DNA of 64,000 nucleotides from contig JAZKEJ010000003.1 in NCBI GenBank assembly GCA_040387095.1, positions 20,206-84,205 of the forward strand, given 5' to 3'. Both the position numbers and the translations under genes were made by a program. This stretch comes from Methylotenera_A sp040387095. Its GTDB lineage: Bacteria > Pseudomonadota > Gammaproteobacteria > Burkholderiales > Methylophilaceae. The notes beneath the pieces were generated by a model. The model was not told the DNA's origin. It did not search any database and was given only the letters and a program-made list of their open reading frames with translations. Shown here piece by piece: positions 1-7,494 of the stretch; position 1 is the first letter of the stretch, and each line of letters opens with the position of its first letter.

Positions 1-35
1 TTCTTCTCATTAATCTTGCACTCTTTCAAGCCATA

Positions 36-1190
36 ATGTTTACTGCCAGCGACCATGTTTATATGACACGTGCGCTGCAATTAGCAGAGCAGGGCTTATA
101 TTCAACTTCGCCCAATCCCCGCGTAGGCTGTGTCATTGTTAAAAATGACAAAATCGTTGGAGAAGGCGCACATCTTAAATCTGGTGAGCCGCATGCAGAA
201 GTATTCGCTTTACGCCAAGCGGGCGAACTTGCCAAGGGTGCAACAGCTTATGTGACTTTGGAACCTTGCAGTCATACAGGCCGCACGCCGCCCTGTGCCG
301 AAGCGCTACTAAAAGCGGGCATTAGCAGAGTGATTGCGGCGATGGTTGACCCTAATCCCATTGTTGCAGGTAATGGCTTGGCTTATTTGCAGGCACACAA
401 TGTTGAAGTTGCAACTGGATTGATGGCAGCGCAGGCATTAGCACTTAACCCAGGTTTTAACTCACGCATGTCACGCAATCTGCCGTATGTGCGTTGCAAA
501 ATCGCCAGTAGTTTAGATGGAAAAACCGCGCTTAATAATGGCCGCAGTCAATGGATAACCAGCGAAGCGGCAAGGCTGGATGTTCAGAAATGGCGTGCGC
601 AATCGTGTGCGATTTTAACCGGCATCGGCACGGTTATAAATGACGACCCTGCAATGACAGTACGCAGTTTAGGCCATGATATGGAATACAGTGGTCGCCA
701 ACCTTTGCGCGTGATTGTGGATAGCCAATTACGTATTTCACCGCAAGCCAAGATTTTGCAGGGTGGCAATAGCTTGATTGCATATGCGCAGCAACTAAAA
801 AATCCAGAGTTAACCGATAAAATTACTCAATTATTAGCAACCGGCGCGCAGCTACTTTGCATTCCTGATGCAAATAATAAAGTGTGCCTAAAAACCTTGT
901 TAAGTCATCTGGCACGCCTGCAAATCAACGAACTGCTAGTAGAGGGTGGCGAAAGTTTGAATGGCGCCTTGCTTGCGCAACATATGATTGACGAACTTTT
1001 AATTTATTACGCACCCAAACTGATGGGTAATGCAGCAAAAGATTTATTCGCCATGCCAGCTTTTGAACACATGGATCAAGCAATTACATTAGAGGTGCTG
1101 GAATTGCGTCAAATCGGCTGCGATATTCGATTTCGCGCTAAACCAACTTATCCTGTTAATTCGTCAATGAATCTCAAAAACAGTGGGTAA
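36..1190 (+). CDS. ribD: Bifunctional riboflavin biosynthesis deaminase/reductase RibD
   Basis: RibD carries out two consecutive steps of riboflavin synthesis in the cytosol: deamination of diaminohydroxyphosphoribosylaminopyrimidine, then NADPH reduction of the ribosyl side chain. The N-terminal cytidine-deaminase-like domain (about 1-145) shows HAE at 53-55 and PCSHTGRTPPC at 77-87, giving zinc ligands H53, C78 and C87 and the proton-shuttle E55. The reductase domain starts near 149 with the family motif KIASSLDGKTAL. The length (384 aa) is normal. The start at 36 gives the usual 6-9 residues before the first helix; an in-frame ATG nine codons later is possible. The TatD-family gene follows after 23 bases and may be co-transcribed. 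No FMN riboswitch can be judged because the window opens only 35 bases upstream. Confidence 0.96.
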   Translation: MFTASDHVYMTRALQLAEQGLYSTSPNPRVGCVIVKNDKIVGEGAHLKSGEPHAEVFALRQAGELAKGATAYVTLEPCSHTGRTPPCAEALLKAGISRVIAAMVDPNPIVAGNGLAYLQAHNVEVATGLMAAQALALNPGFNSRMSRNLPYVRCKIASSLDGKTALNNGRSQWITSEAARLDVQKWRAQSCAILTGIGTVINDDPAMTVRSLGHDMEYSGRQPLRVIVDSQLRISPQAKILQGGNSLIAYAQQLKNPELTDKITQLLATGAQLLCIPDANNKVCLKTLLSHLARLQINELLVEGGESLNGALLAQHMIDELLIYYAPKLMGNAAKDLFAMPAFEHMDQAITLEVLELRQIGCDIRFRAKPTYPVNSSMNLKNSG

Positions 1191-1213
1191 AATTAAGCCA
1201 TTTTTTTAAAATC

Positions 1214-2029
1214 ATGTTAATCGATACACACTGCCACCTGGATGCTCCTGAATTTGATTCAGACCGCGATGCTGTTACTTTAGCGGCTTACCAAGCTGGC
1301 GTTCACCAAATTATCGTGCCGTCAGTCATGCGCGAAAATTTTCAAACGGTCATTGATTTAGCGCATCAGCATACGCAGTGTTTTATGGCTTTGGGCATTC
1401 ACCCAATGTATGTCGATCAAGCGCATCCAAGCGATCTGGTTTTGTTAAAACAGTTAATTGCCGAGCAATTGGCGCATGCAAAACCTAAATTAGTCGCGGT
1501 GGGCGAAATCGGTCTGGATTTCTTTGTCACGCAACAAAACCGTGAAACACAAGAGTACTTTTTTATTGAGCAGCTTAAAATTGCGCAAACATTTGAGCTG
1601 CCGGTGATTTTACATGTGCGTCGCGCGGTGGATGACGTATTAAAACAATTGCGCCGTCATCCTGTGGTTGGTGGTATTGCGCATGCATTCAACGGCAGTC
1701 CTCAGCAGGCACAAGCATTTATAAAGATAGGCTTTAAATTGGGCTTTGGCGGCGCAATGACTTACACGCGGGCGCTTAAAATTCGTGAACTGGCTAAAAA
1801 TCTGCCCTTGGAATCGATTGTTTTAGAGACAGATTCGCCCGATATTCCGCCAGAATGGATTGGCACAAAAGGCAGGAATAGCCCAAAAGAGCTATTGAAA
1901 ATCGCACAAGTTTTTGCTGATTTAAGGGGTGTCGAAGTGTCGCAAATCATTGAAAATACAGGCAAAAATGCGTTGCAAATATTGCCAAAATTAGCAGGGT
2001 TATGCACACCACTTAAAGTGCTACATTAA
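1214..2029 (+). CDS. tatD: TatD-family metal-dependent hydrolase (YjjV-like)
   Basis: This is a TIM-barrel metallohydrolase of the TatD/YjjV family, whose members act as metal-dependent deoxyribonucleases or phosphoesterases. The metal-binding HCH sits at residues 6-8 (DTHCHLD). VGEIGLDFF carries the bridging glutamate, LHVRRA the third histidine, and LETDSPD the C-terminal aspartate. All positions expected for activity are present, and 271 aa is a typical length. The wording of the conserved blocks is closer to E. coli YjjV than to TatD itself, so the physiological substrate is uncertain. It lies 23 bases downstream of ribD on the same strand and is followed by about 310 bases of non-coding DNA. 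Confidence 0.9.
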   Translation: MLIDTHCHLDAPEFDSDRDAVTLAAYQAGVHQIIVPSVMRENFQTVIDLAHQHTQCFMALGIHPMYVDQAHPSDLVLLKQLIAEQLAHAKPKLVAVGEIGLDFFVTQQNRETQEYFFIEQLKIAQTFELPVILHVRRAVDDVLKQLRRHPVVGGIAHAFNGSPQQAQAFIKIGFKLGFGGAMTYTRALKIRELAKNLPLESIVLETDSPDIPPEWIGTKGRNSPKELLKIAQVFADLRGVEVSQIIENTGKNALQILPKLAGLCTPLKVLH

Positions 2030-2339
2030 CAAATGCAAAAAAAGTGTATGAAACCAACGGCATACCGTAAGTCATTGATTTTATTAGGTTATAAAATAGA
2101 TTAAAAAATGAACTTTCTAAAAAAAGCCTTATAAATTGGTAGGTTACACTTTTAAGACACAGCAATCCACAAAGTTATCCACAGATTTTGTGGATGGAAA
2201 ATCGAAAAAAATAAAACAACAGAAATAGCAAGAAATTTATTCATCAATATTTGCCATATATAACGATTGAATATCATCAAAACGTCATATAGAACTTGCA
2301 ATTTAAACCTAAGCCATATTTTTAATAGGATTGGATCAA
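2030..2339. other. AT-rich intergenic region between the tatD-family gene and mtnA
   Basis: About 310 bases hold no credible gene. The only structured element is a short cluster of DnaA-box-like sequences near 2163-2197, followed by a strongly AT-rich stretch. The mtnA ribosome-binding sequence AGGA lies at 2327-2330. I see no clear intrinsic terminator after the tatD-family gene. Confidence 0.6.
2163..2197. promoter_or_regulatory. Cluster of DnaA-box-like sites
   Basis: TTATCCACA at 2175-2183 matches the strict E. coli DnaA-box consensus. It is flanked by CAATCCACA (2163-2171) in the same orientation and TGTGGATGG (2189-2197, inverted), each sharing the ATCCACA core. Three cores in 35 bases next to an A/T-rich tract are unlikely to be accidental, but no replication-initiation gene is nearby. 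A DnaA-titration or DnaA-regulated promoter site is more plausible than an origin. Confidence 0.45.
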
Positions 2340-3443
2340 ATGAAAGTTGCTCAACAATTATTCCGAACAATATGGCCAAGCCCGCGCTGCAAGTTTGTGC
2401 ATATTATCGATCAGACACAATTGCCATTCGCGTTTCAAACCTTAGAAATCCATTCCTTAGAGCAAATGATTCACGCGATAAAAACTATGCAGGTGCGTGG
2501 CGCGCCGCTGATTGGTGTCGCCGCTGCGTATGGCATGGCGTTGGCGATGCTGGAAGATGAGTCGGATGCTTATTTATCAGTTGCAGCAGAGATGCTTAAA
2601 AATAGCCGTCCAACAGCGGTTAACTTAGCTTGGGCGGTTAATCGCATGGCTACAGTTTTGCTAGAAACGCCACAGAATCGTCGCAATTTTACGGCATGGC
2701 GCGAGGCGGCGAATATGGCAGAAGAAGATGTTGCGCAGAATCAGTTAATTGGTCAGCATGGATTAGCGTTAATTCGGGCACAAATTGAATCGCGCCAGTC
2801 AGATAACGCACAGCCATTCAATATTTTGACGCACTGCAATGCAGGCTGGCTGGCAACGGTTGATTTCGGCACAGCGCTGGCACCTATATATGCGGCGCAC
2901 GATGCGGGTTTGAATGTGCATGTATGGGTTGACGAAACACGTCCGCGAAACCAAGGCGCGGCGCTGACCGCTTGGGAGTTGGCTCAACATGGCGTGCCGC
3001 ATACGGTGATAACTGATAATGCAGGTGGGCATTTAATGCAGCAAGGTCATTTAAATAATAAAAGCCAAGTAGACATGGTAATTGTCGGCGCAGACCGCGT
3101 GACTGCAAACGGCGACGTATGCAATAAAATCGGTACGTATTTAAAGGCGCTGGCGTCGTTTGACAACAATATCCCCTTTTATGCGGCAGTGCCCAGCCCA
3201 ACTATCGATTGGGCGATTTCAGACTGCAAACAGATTGAAATAGAACAGCGCGACAGTGACGAGGTGCGGTTTATACAAGGCTTAGGATCAGATGGCAGCA
3301 CACAGAGTGTGCGACTCATACCGGCTGAATCAGCAGCTGTTAACCCGGCTTTTGATGTGACGCCTGCAAGATTGGTAACAGGTATTATTACCGAGAAGGG
3401 CGTCTTTTATCCACCTGAATTGGTTAAGCTAATACAGGCCTAA
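2340..3443 (+). CDS. mtnA: S-methyl-5-thioribose-1-phosphate isomerase family protein MtnA
   Basis: MtnA converts 5-methylthioribose-1-phosphate (or 5-deoxyribose-1-phosphate) into the ribulose-1-phosphate form, in salvage of S-adenosylmethionine by-products. Diagnostic blocks are VRGAPLIGVAAAYG near the N-terminus, the catalytic-cysteine segment LTHCNAGWLAT, and VGADRVTANGDVCNKIGTY with the catalytic aspartate. The eIF2B-alpha-like fold is complete. I chose ATG at 2340, because AGGA at 2327-2330 is nine bases upstream; an in-frame TTG at 2331 abuts that sequence and is unlikely. The product is 367 aa, normal for the family. The next gene starts directly after the stop codon, so the two are translationally coupled. 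No kinase (mtnK) or phosphorylase (mtnP) lies in the window. Confidence 0.94.
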   Translation: MKVAQQLFRTIWPSPRCKFVHIIDQTQLPFAFQTLEIHSLEQMIHAIKTMQVRGAPLIGVAAAYGMALAMLEDESDAYLSVAAEMLKNSRPTAVNLAWAVNRMATVLLETPQNRRNFTAWREAANMAEEDVAQNQLIGQHGLALIRAQIESRQSDNAQPFNILTHCNAGWLATVDFGTALAPIYAAHDAGLNVHVWVDETRPRNQGAALTAWELAQHGVPHTVITDNAGGHLMQQGHLNNKSQVDMVIVGADRVTANGDVCNKIGTYLKALASFDNNIPFYAAVPSPTIDWAISDCKQIEIEQRDSDEVRFIQGLGSDGSTQSVRLIPAESAAVNPAFDVTPARLVTGIITEKGVFYPPELVKLIQA

Positions 3444-4097
3444 ATGATGCAGAACCAGCGCGAAAAACTCTTGAATATCTGCCGAAAACTAGCCGAGTTG
3501 GGCTTAAATAAAGGCACTTCTGGCAATGCTAGTGTGCGATTAGACAAAGATTGTGTTGATGGTTTTCTAGTTACGCCAAGCGGCATACCCGTAGAGGAAA
3601 TGACAGCAGATAGCATGGTTAACATGCAATTTGATGGCAATTTTGAGCAAGGTAAAAAGCCGTCCTCCGAATGGCGTTTTCATCGCGATATTTTAGCCAG
3701 CCGCCCAGAAATCAATGTGGTGATTCACACCCACAGCATGTTTGCCACCACAATTGCTTGTTTGCACAAAGATATCCCGCCATTTCATTACATGATTGCT
3801 GTTGCGGGCGGCGATACTATCCGTTGCGCGCCTTATGCGCTGTTTGGCTCACAACCATTATCCGATAATGCGTTAATTGCTTTAACCAACCGTAAAGCTT
3901 GCCTGTTAGCCAATCATGGCATGATTGCGCTGGGAAATGATTTGGATGATGCGTTGGCAGTCGCTGTAGAAGTAGAAAACTTATGTGAGCAATATTGGCG
4001 CATTTTGCAGGTTAACTCTAATCCGCCATTGTTAAGTGAAGCCGAAATGCGCGAAGTGTTTCAACAGTTTAAAGGCTACGGCAAATGGGCGATTTAA
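3444..4097 (+). CDS. Class II aldolase, FucA/MtnB-like (probable 5-deoxyribulose-1-phosphate aldolase)
   Basis: This is a zinc-dependent class II aldolase/adducin-family protein of 217 aa. Visible active-site residues are the N-terminal GTSGNAS loop (24-30), E76 in SSEW, zinc ligands H95 and H97 in IHTHS, and H158 in LANHG. Proteins of this fold include L-fuculose-1-phosphate aldolase, MtnB dehydratase and the Ald2 aldolases of the DHAP shunt. A retained catalytic Glu and direct coupling to mtnA (start codon immediately after the mtnA stop) favour cleavage of 5-deoxy- or 5-methylthio-ribulose-1-phosphate to dihydroxyacetone phosphate and an aldehyde. Alternatively it could be an MtnB-type dehydratase, although no other methionine-salvage gene (mtnC, mtnD) is nearby. 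Family certain, substrate inferred. Confidence 0.8.
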   Translation: MMQNQREKLLNICRKLAELGLNKGTSGNASVRLDKDCVDGFLVTPSGIPVEEMTADSMVNMQFDGNFEQGKKPSSEWRFHRDILASRPEINVVIHTHSMFATTIACLHKDIPPFHYMIAVAGGDTIRCAPYALFGSQPLSDNALIALTNRKACLLANHGMIALGNDLDDALAVAVEVENLCEQYWRILQVNSNPPLLSEAEMREVFQQFKGYGKWAI

Positions 4098-4136
4098 TCA
4101 CTAATAATCAGATGTTGTAATTAATGAATAAAAGTA

Positions 4137-4841
4137 TCAGTGAATCTGCAGTTTTATCTCTGCGAAGTTACTTTTTATATAATCAAGTAATCCAAAAATA
4201 AAAACTACTAAACCAGCCATCTCCAAGCTCTCTTCTATGGTAGTTAAAGTGACATATATGAAATCAAAATTTAAATGAAATGAATAATAGTAACCATTAA
4301 TTAGCTCCATACCTATCGCGCCTGATAGATATATAAACGCAGCGAAAAGAAATTTTTTTGCACTAGGTTTAGGCAAATGTAAAAGAAACTTATAGAAATA
4401 TAACGCAACTAAAATTACTACTAATATGCCCGGAATGACCCATGCCCAATGAAAAAAATTAGGCAGATTTTTGCCAAATAGCTGTCGAATTGGTGCTATC
4501 AAACCTTCGTGTAATGAGGTGATTTCATCCATAGCCATATACAAAAAGCCAAGCGCTAATATTGCCCAATGTTTAAAAAATATATTGGCGCGCTGTTTTT
4601 CAAAAGTACAAATAATAACCAAGAGCAAGGATGCGAATAAAAGCAGAAGCATTGAGAAAAAAGAGGGGAAATTATTTTCTTGATCTAAATTGAATAGTGA
4701 TATGAGTCCCAACATGCGGCCATGACCAGTTGCAAAACTAAGCAGTTGAATAGCTATACAAGTAACTGAAAAAAAGAGTGCTAACTTGGCTAGAAAGCGA
4801 ACAACTTTATTAGAGCTAATGGAAATAATGTGTGAATACAT
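4137..4841 (-). CDS. Multipass membrane protein of unknown function
   Basis: I do not recognise this 234-aa protein. About six hydrophobic segments are visible (roughly 17-37, 61-80, 92-104, 134-152, 164-182, 197-219). Unusually, charged and histidine residues sit in or at the ends of these helices: D105, E106, H111 and E112 in MAMDEITSLHE; H131; E179 in GMELINGYY; E203, E204 and E207 in TIEESLEM. Such a cluster suggests a buried metal or proton site rather than a simple anchor. The gene is AT-rich, stands alone between convergent and same-strand neighbours, and has about 130 bases upstream before the symporter 3' end. Function cannot be assigned. Confidence 0.75.
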   Translation of the reverse strand: MYSHIISISSNKVVRFLAKLALFFSVTCIAIQLLSFATGHGRMLGLISLFNLDQENNFPSFFSMLLLLFASLLLVIICTFEKQRANIFFKHWAILALGFLYMAMDEITSLHEGLIAPIRQLFGKNLPNFFHWAWVIPGILVVILVALYFYKFLLHLPKPSAKKFLFAAFIYLSGAIGMELINGYYYSFHLNFDFIYVTLTTIEESLEMAGLVVFIFGLLDYIKSNFAEIKLQIH

Positions 4842-4971
4842 ATAAACGTTTTCTTAGTTGTAATAAATATGTAACAAAAAACGATGCTAGCTTAACAGTT
4901 TTAATTAATCAACTGATTAAATCGGAAGCTTGAACTAAAGTTAAAGTGTATTTTCATTTAACTATTCATAA

Positions 4972-6969
4972 TTAGTGCGAAACATCTTCCACATGCAAGC
5001 CAGTATTTTGGCGCACATAAAGCTCTTCCCACAACTCTTCACTACGTTTATCGCGCGTGAACAGTGAAAATAAAATCACCATTAAAAAGCCCAAGGGAAT
5101 CGAAATAATGCCCGGGTTTTTTAGTCGAAATAACGGCTTTTCTAAACCGATCATGCTGGTTTTTTGTCCAGAAAACTTGGTTAAGTCTTGTTTGGCTTTG
5201 GTGATTTGCTTTTCCAATGCAGCTATTTTGATTTGCGCTTTTTTGGATTCTTCAATTGGTGTGTCTTGGTCAATTGTGCTGCCAATTAAAACTACTTGCA
5301 GTGGCAAGCTATCTAGCGCTTCTATGGTAGGTTTTGCAGGCTCTGCTTTTTGGCAGAAAGTAAAAAATTCGCAAACAATCCCTTCACTTTTTATTGCTTC
5401 TGCGCTAGGTTTTCCGGTTGCGCCTTCCAGCACTATTTGCGCATCTGCCACCATTTTTTGCGGGTAGGTCATATTTGGCGAAATCAGCACCAATAGAATT
5501 GCGCTGCCTGCTCCAATTAGCATGCCCATCACCACGCCAGTGGTGTTGCATTTTTTCCAGTAAAGCGTCAGAAAGATCGCAGGCAGATTGCTGGATGCCG
5601 CGACGGCGAATGCCATACCCACTAAGTGAGCGACATTTTGACCTTTAGCCAGCATGCCAATAATAATCGCCACAATGCCAACGCCGATAGACGCGATACG
5701 TGCCGCTTTCATTTGCTGCGCTTGTGTGGCGTTGCCATCTTTGATCACGTTGACATATAAATCGTGCGCGATTGCAGAGGCGGATGCCAGCACCAAGCCA
5801 GCGACTACTGCAACAATAGTGGCAAATGCGACTGCAGCCACAAATGCCAACATAAAGTTGCCTAATAAAGAATTTTCGCCGCCACCCAGATATTGAGCCA
5901 ATAATGGCGCGGCCATATTGCCGCCTTTATCGATGCCGCCGATGACTTCCGGGCCAACATGCATGGCAGCGCCAAAGCCCAAGAACAAAGTTAACACATA
6001 AAAACCACCAATAATTGCCATCGCCCACACCACCGATTTGCGCGCTTCTTGTGCGTTTGGTACGGTAAAAAAGCGCATTAAAATATGCGGCAAACCTGCT
6101 GTACCGAATACCAAAGCCATTCCCAAGCTGATTTGGTCGATTGGATCTTTTAAGAATAGCCCTGGCTCTAAGAAGCGCTGACCAAGTTCTTGTGCGTTCA
6201 TATTGCTCGCTGCGGTGCCTAATAACTTTGCCACCTGTGCTTGAATTTTCGGGTCATCTACAACCGCTTGCAGAAAAGCGGGCAGGCTGAATCCGTATGG
6301 CAACCAAACCAAAGTGACCAATACTAAAGAGGCGATCACCAATAAAATCGCTTTGACGATTTGTACATAAGTGGTTGCAACCATGCCGCCAAAAACCACG
6401 TAAGCCAGCATCAACGTGCCAACCGCTATCACCGATACTTCGTAATCAATACCGATCAGCGTTTTCACTAACACTCCGCCGCCAACCATTTGCGCGGTAA
6501 GGTAGAAAATAGAAACCGTGATAGTAGAAAGCGCAGCGATCATGCGTGCTTTTTTGGGGTCGTTGCGGAACGCTAAAATATCGCCAAGCGTATATTTGCC
6601 GATATTGCGGCAAGGCTCTGCAATCACCAAAAGTACGGCGATATAACCCATTAGAAAGCCGACCGAATACATAAAACCATCGTAGCCATACAGTGAAATT
6701 AATCCTGCGATACCTAGAAATGATGCGGCAGAAAGATAATCACCGGCAATCGCCCAGCCGTTTTGCAAGCCGGAAATGGAGTTGCCCGCTGCATAAAAAT
6801 CGGTGGTGGATTTGACGCGTTTACTTGCCCACCAGGTGATTGCCATCGTGGCGGCGATAATGCTGCTGAATACTAAAAAAGTCAGCCAGCGGTATTCACT
6901 GGCTACTGCGCCTTGTGCATGAGCATTCAAGCTTAGAAAACCTAACACCATTAAAATAATGATTTTCAT
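4972..6969 (-). CDS. Sodium:solute symporter, ActP/VC_2705-like
   Basis: This inner-membrane secondary transporter of the SSS family probably imports acetate or another small monocarboxylate with sodium. It opens with a signal-like hydrophobic segment ending in NAHAQG, followed by a long series of transmembrane helices including the WAIAGDYLSAASFLG sodium-site segment. At 665 aa it is longer than ActP (about 550). Residues about 506-612 form a soluble insertion with a predicted coiled coil (about 573-602) just before the last helix. Its start overlaps the stop of the upstream DUF4212 gene by four bases (ATGA), the standard arrangement for the VC_2705 subgroup. Substrate not determinable from sequence. 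Confidence 0.88.
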   Translation of the reverse strand: MKIIILMVLGFLSLNAHAQGAVASEYRWLTFLVFSSIIAATMAITWWASKRVKSTTDFYAAGNSISGLQNGWAIAGDYLSAASFLGIAGLISLYGYDGFMYSVGFLMGYIAVLLVIAEPCRNIGKYTLGDILAFRNDPKKARMIAALSTITVSIFYLTAQMVGGGVLVKTLIGIDYEVSVIAVGTLMLAYVVFGGMVATTYVQIVKAILLVIASLVLVTLVWLPYGFSLPAFLQAVVDDPKIQAQVAKLLGTAASNMNAQELGQRFLEPGLFLKDPIDQISLGMALVFGTAGLPHILMRFFTVPNAQEARKSVVWAMAIIGGFYVLTLFLGFGAAMHVGPEVIGGIDKGGNMAAPLLAQYLGGGENSLLGNFMLAFVAAVAFATIVAVVAGLVLASASAIAHDLYVNVIKDGNATQAQQMKAARIASIGVGIVAIIIGMLAKGQNVAHLVGMAFAVAASSNLPAIFLTLYWKKCNTTGVVMGMLIGAGSAILLVLISPNMTYPQKMVADAQIVLEGATGKPSAEAIKSEGIVCEFFTFCQKAEPAKPTIEALDSLPLQVVLIGSTIDQDTPIEESKKAQIKIAALEKQITKAKQDLTKFSGQKTSMIGLEKPLFRLKNPGIISIPLGFLMVILFSLFTRDKRSEELWEELYVRQNTGLHVEDVSH

Positions 6970-7346
6970 CTCGCACCCTTAATGTTATGTGCGTCTTCGA
7001 TCAAGATTTTTGCACGTGAATCAAACTCCGCATTGGCACGCTTGGCGTAAATGGCTGCAATGCACCACGCGACAATAAACTGGCTTAATGCAAACAATAA
7101 ACCAACGTTAATCACGCCCCAAATCTTAACTGTTAAAATCGATTGAAAATAGGCAGTTGCAATGGGCAGTGAGAAATAAAAAACTAAGGCAAACAACATC
7201 ATTCTCCATAGGAATCGATTTTTATCGCGGTGCAAATCTTGAAAGCGCGGGTCTGATTCAATGGCTTGCCAATTGATTGCTGATTTACTGATGTGTTCGG
7301 GTATATGCTGATTTTGAGGCTGGTTTGGCGGCGAATTCTTTTGCAT
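6966..7346 (-). CDS. DUF4212 small membrane subunit of the solute symporter
   Basis: This 126-aa protein has a hydrophilic N-terminus followed by two hydrophobic helices (about 49-68 and 79-101). That is the architecture of DUF4212 proteins, which are encoded immediately upstream of VC_2705-type sodium:solute symporters. Here the stop codon overlaps the symporter start by four bases, so translation is coupled and the two products probably form one transport complex. It lies divergently from pyrG, with 148 bases between them. Family assignment comes from the context and the helix pattern; the role of DUF4212 proteins is not established. Confidence 0.82.
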   Translation of the reverse strand: MQKNSPPNQPQNQHIPEHISKSAINWQAIESDPRFQDLHRDKNRFLWRMMLFALVFYFSLPIATAYFQSILTVKIWGVINVGLLFALSQFIVAWCIAAIYAKRANAEFDSRAKILIEDAHNIKGAR

Positions 7347-7494
7347 GATTTAGTTGGTTTCCTGAAGGCATTCTTGAGATTATTACCCGTTTGTTTGCAA
7401 ACCCTACATTGTTATTCTACTGCCTTTGCGGTAAAATTTGTTCCCGTCTGTAAGCTAATTCTTGGCTTGCCATTAAGTGTAAAGCGTCTTGTAA

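Noticed and set aside
2163..2197. Possible chromosomal replication origin because of DnaA boxes and AT-rich DNA.
   Set aside because: No dnaA, dnaN, gyrB, parAB or gidA nearby, only one strict box, and the neighbours are ordinary metabolic genes.
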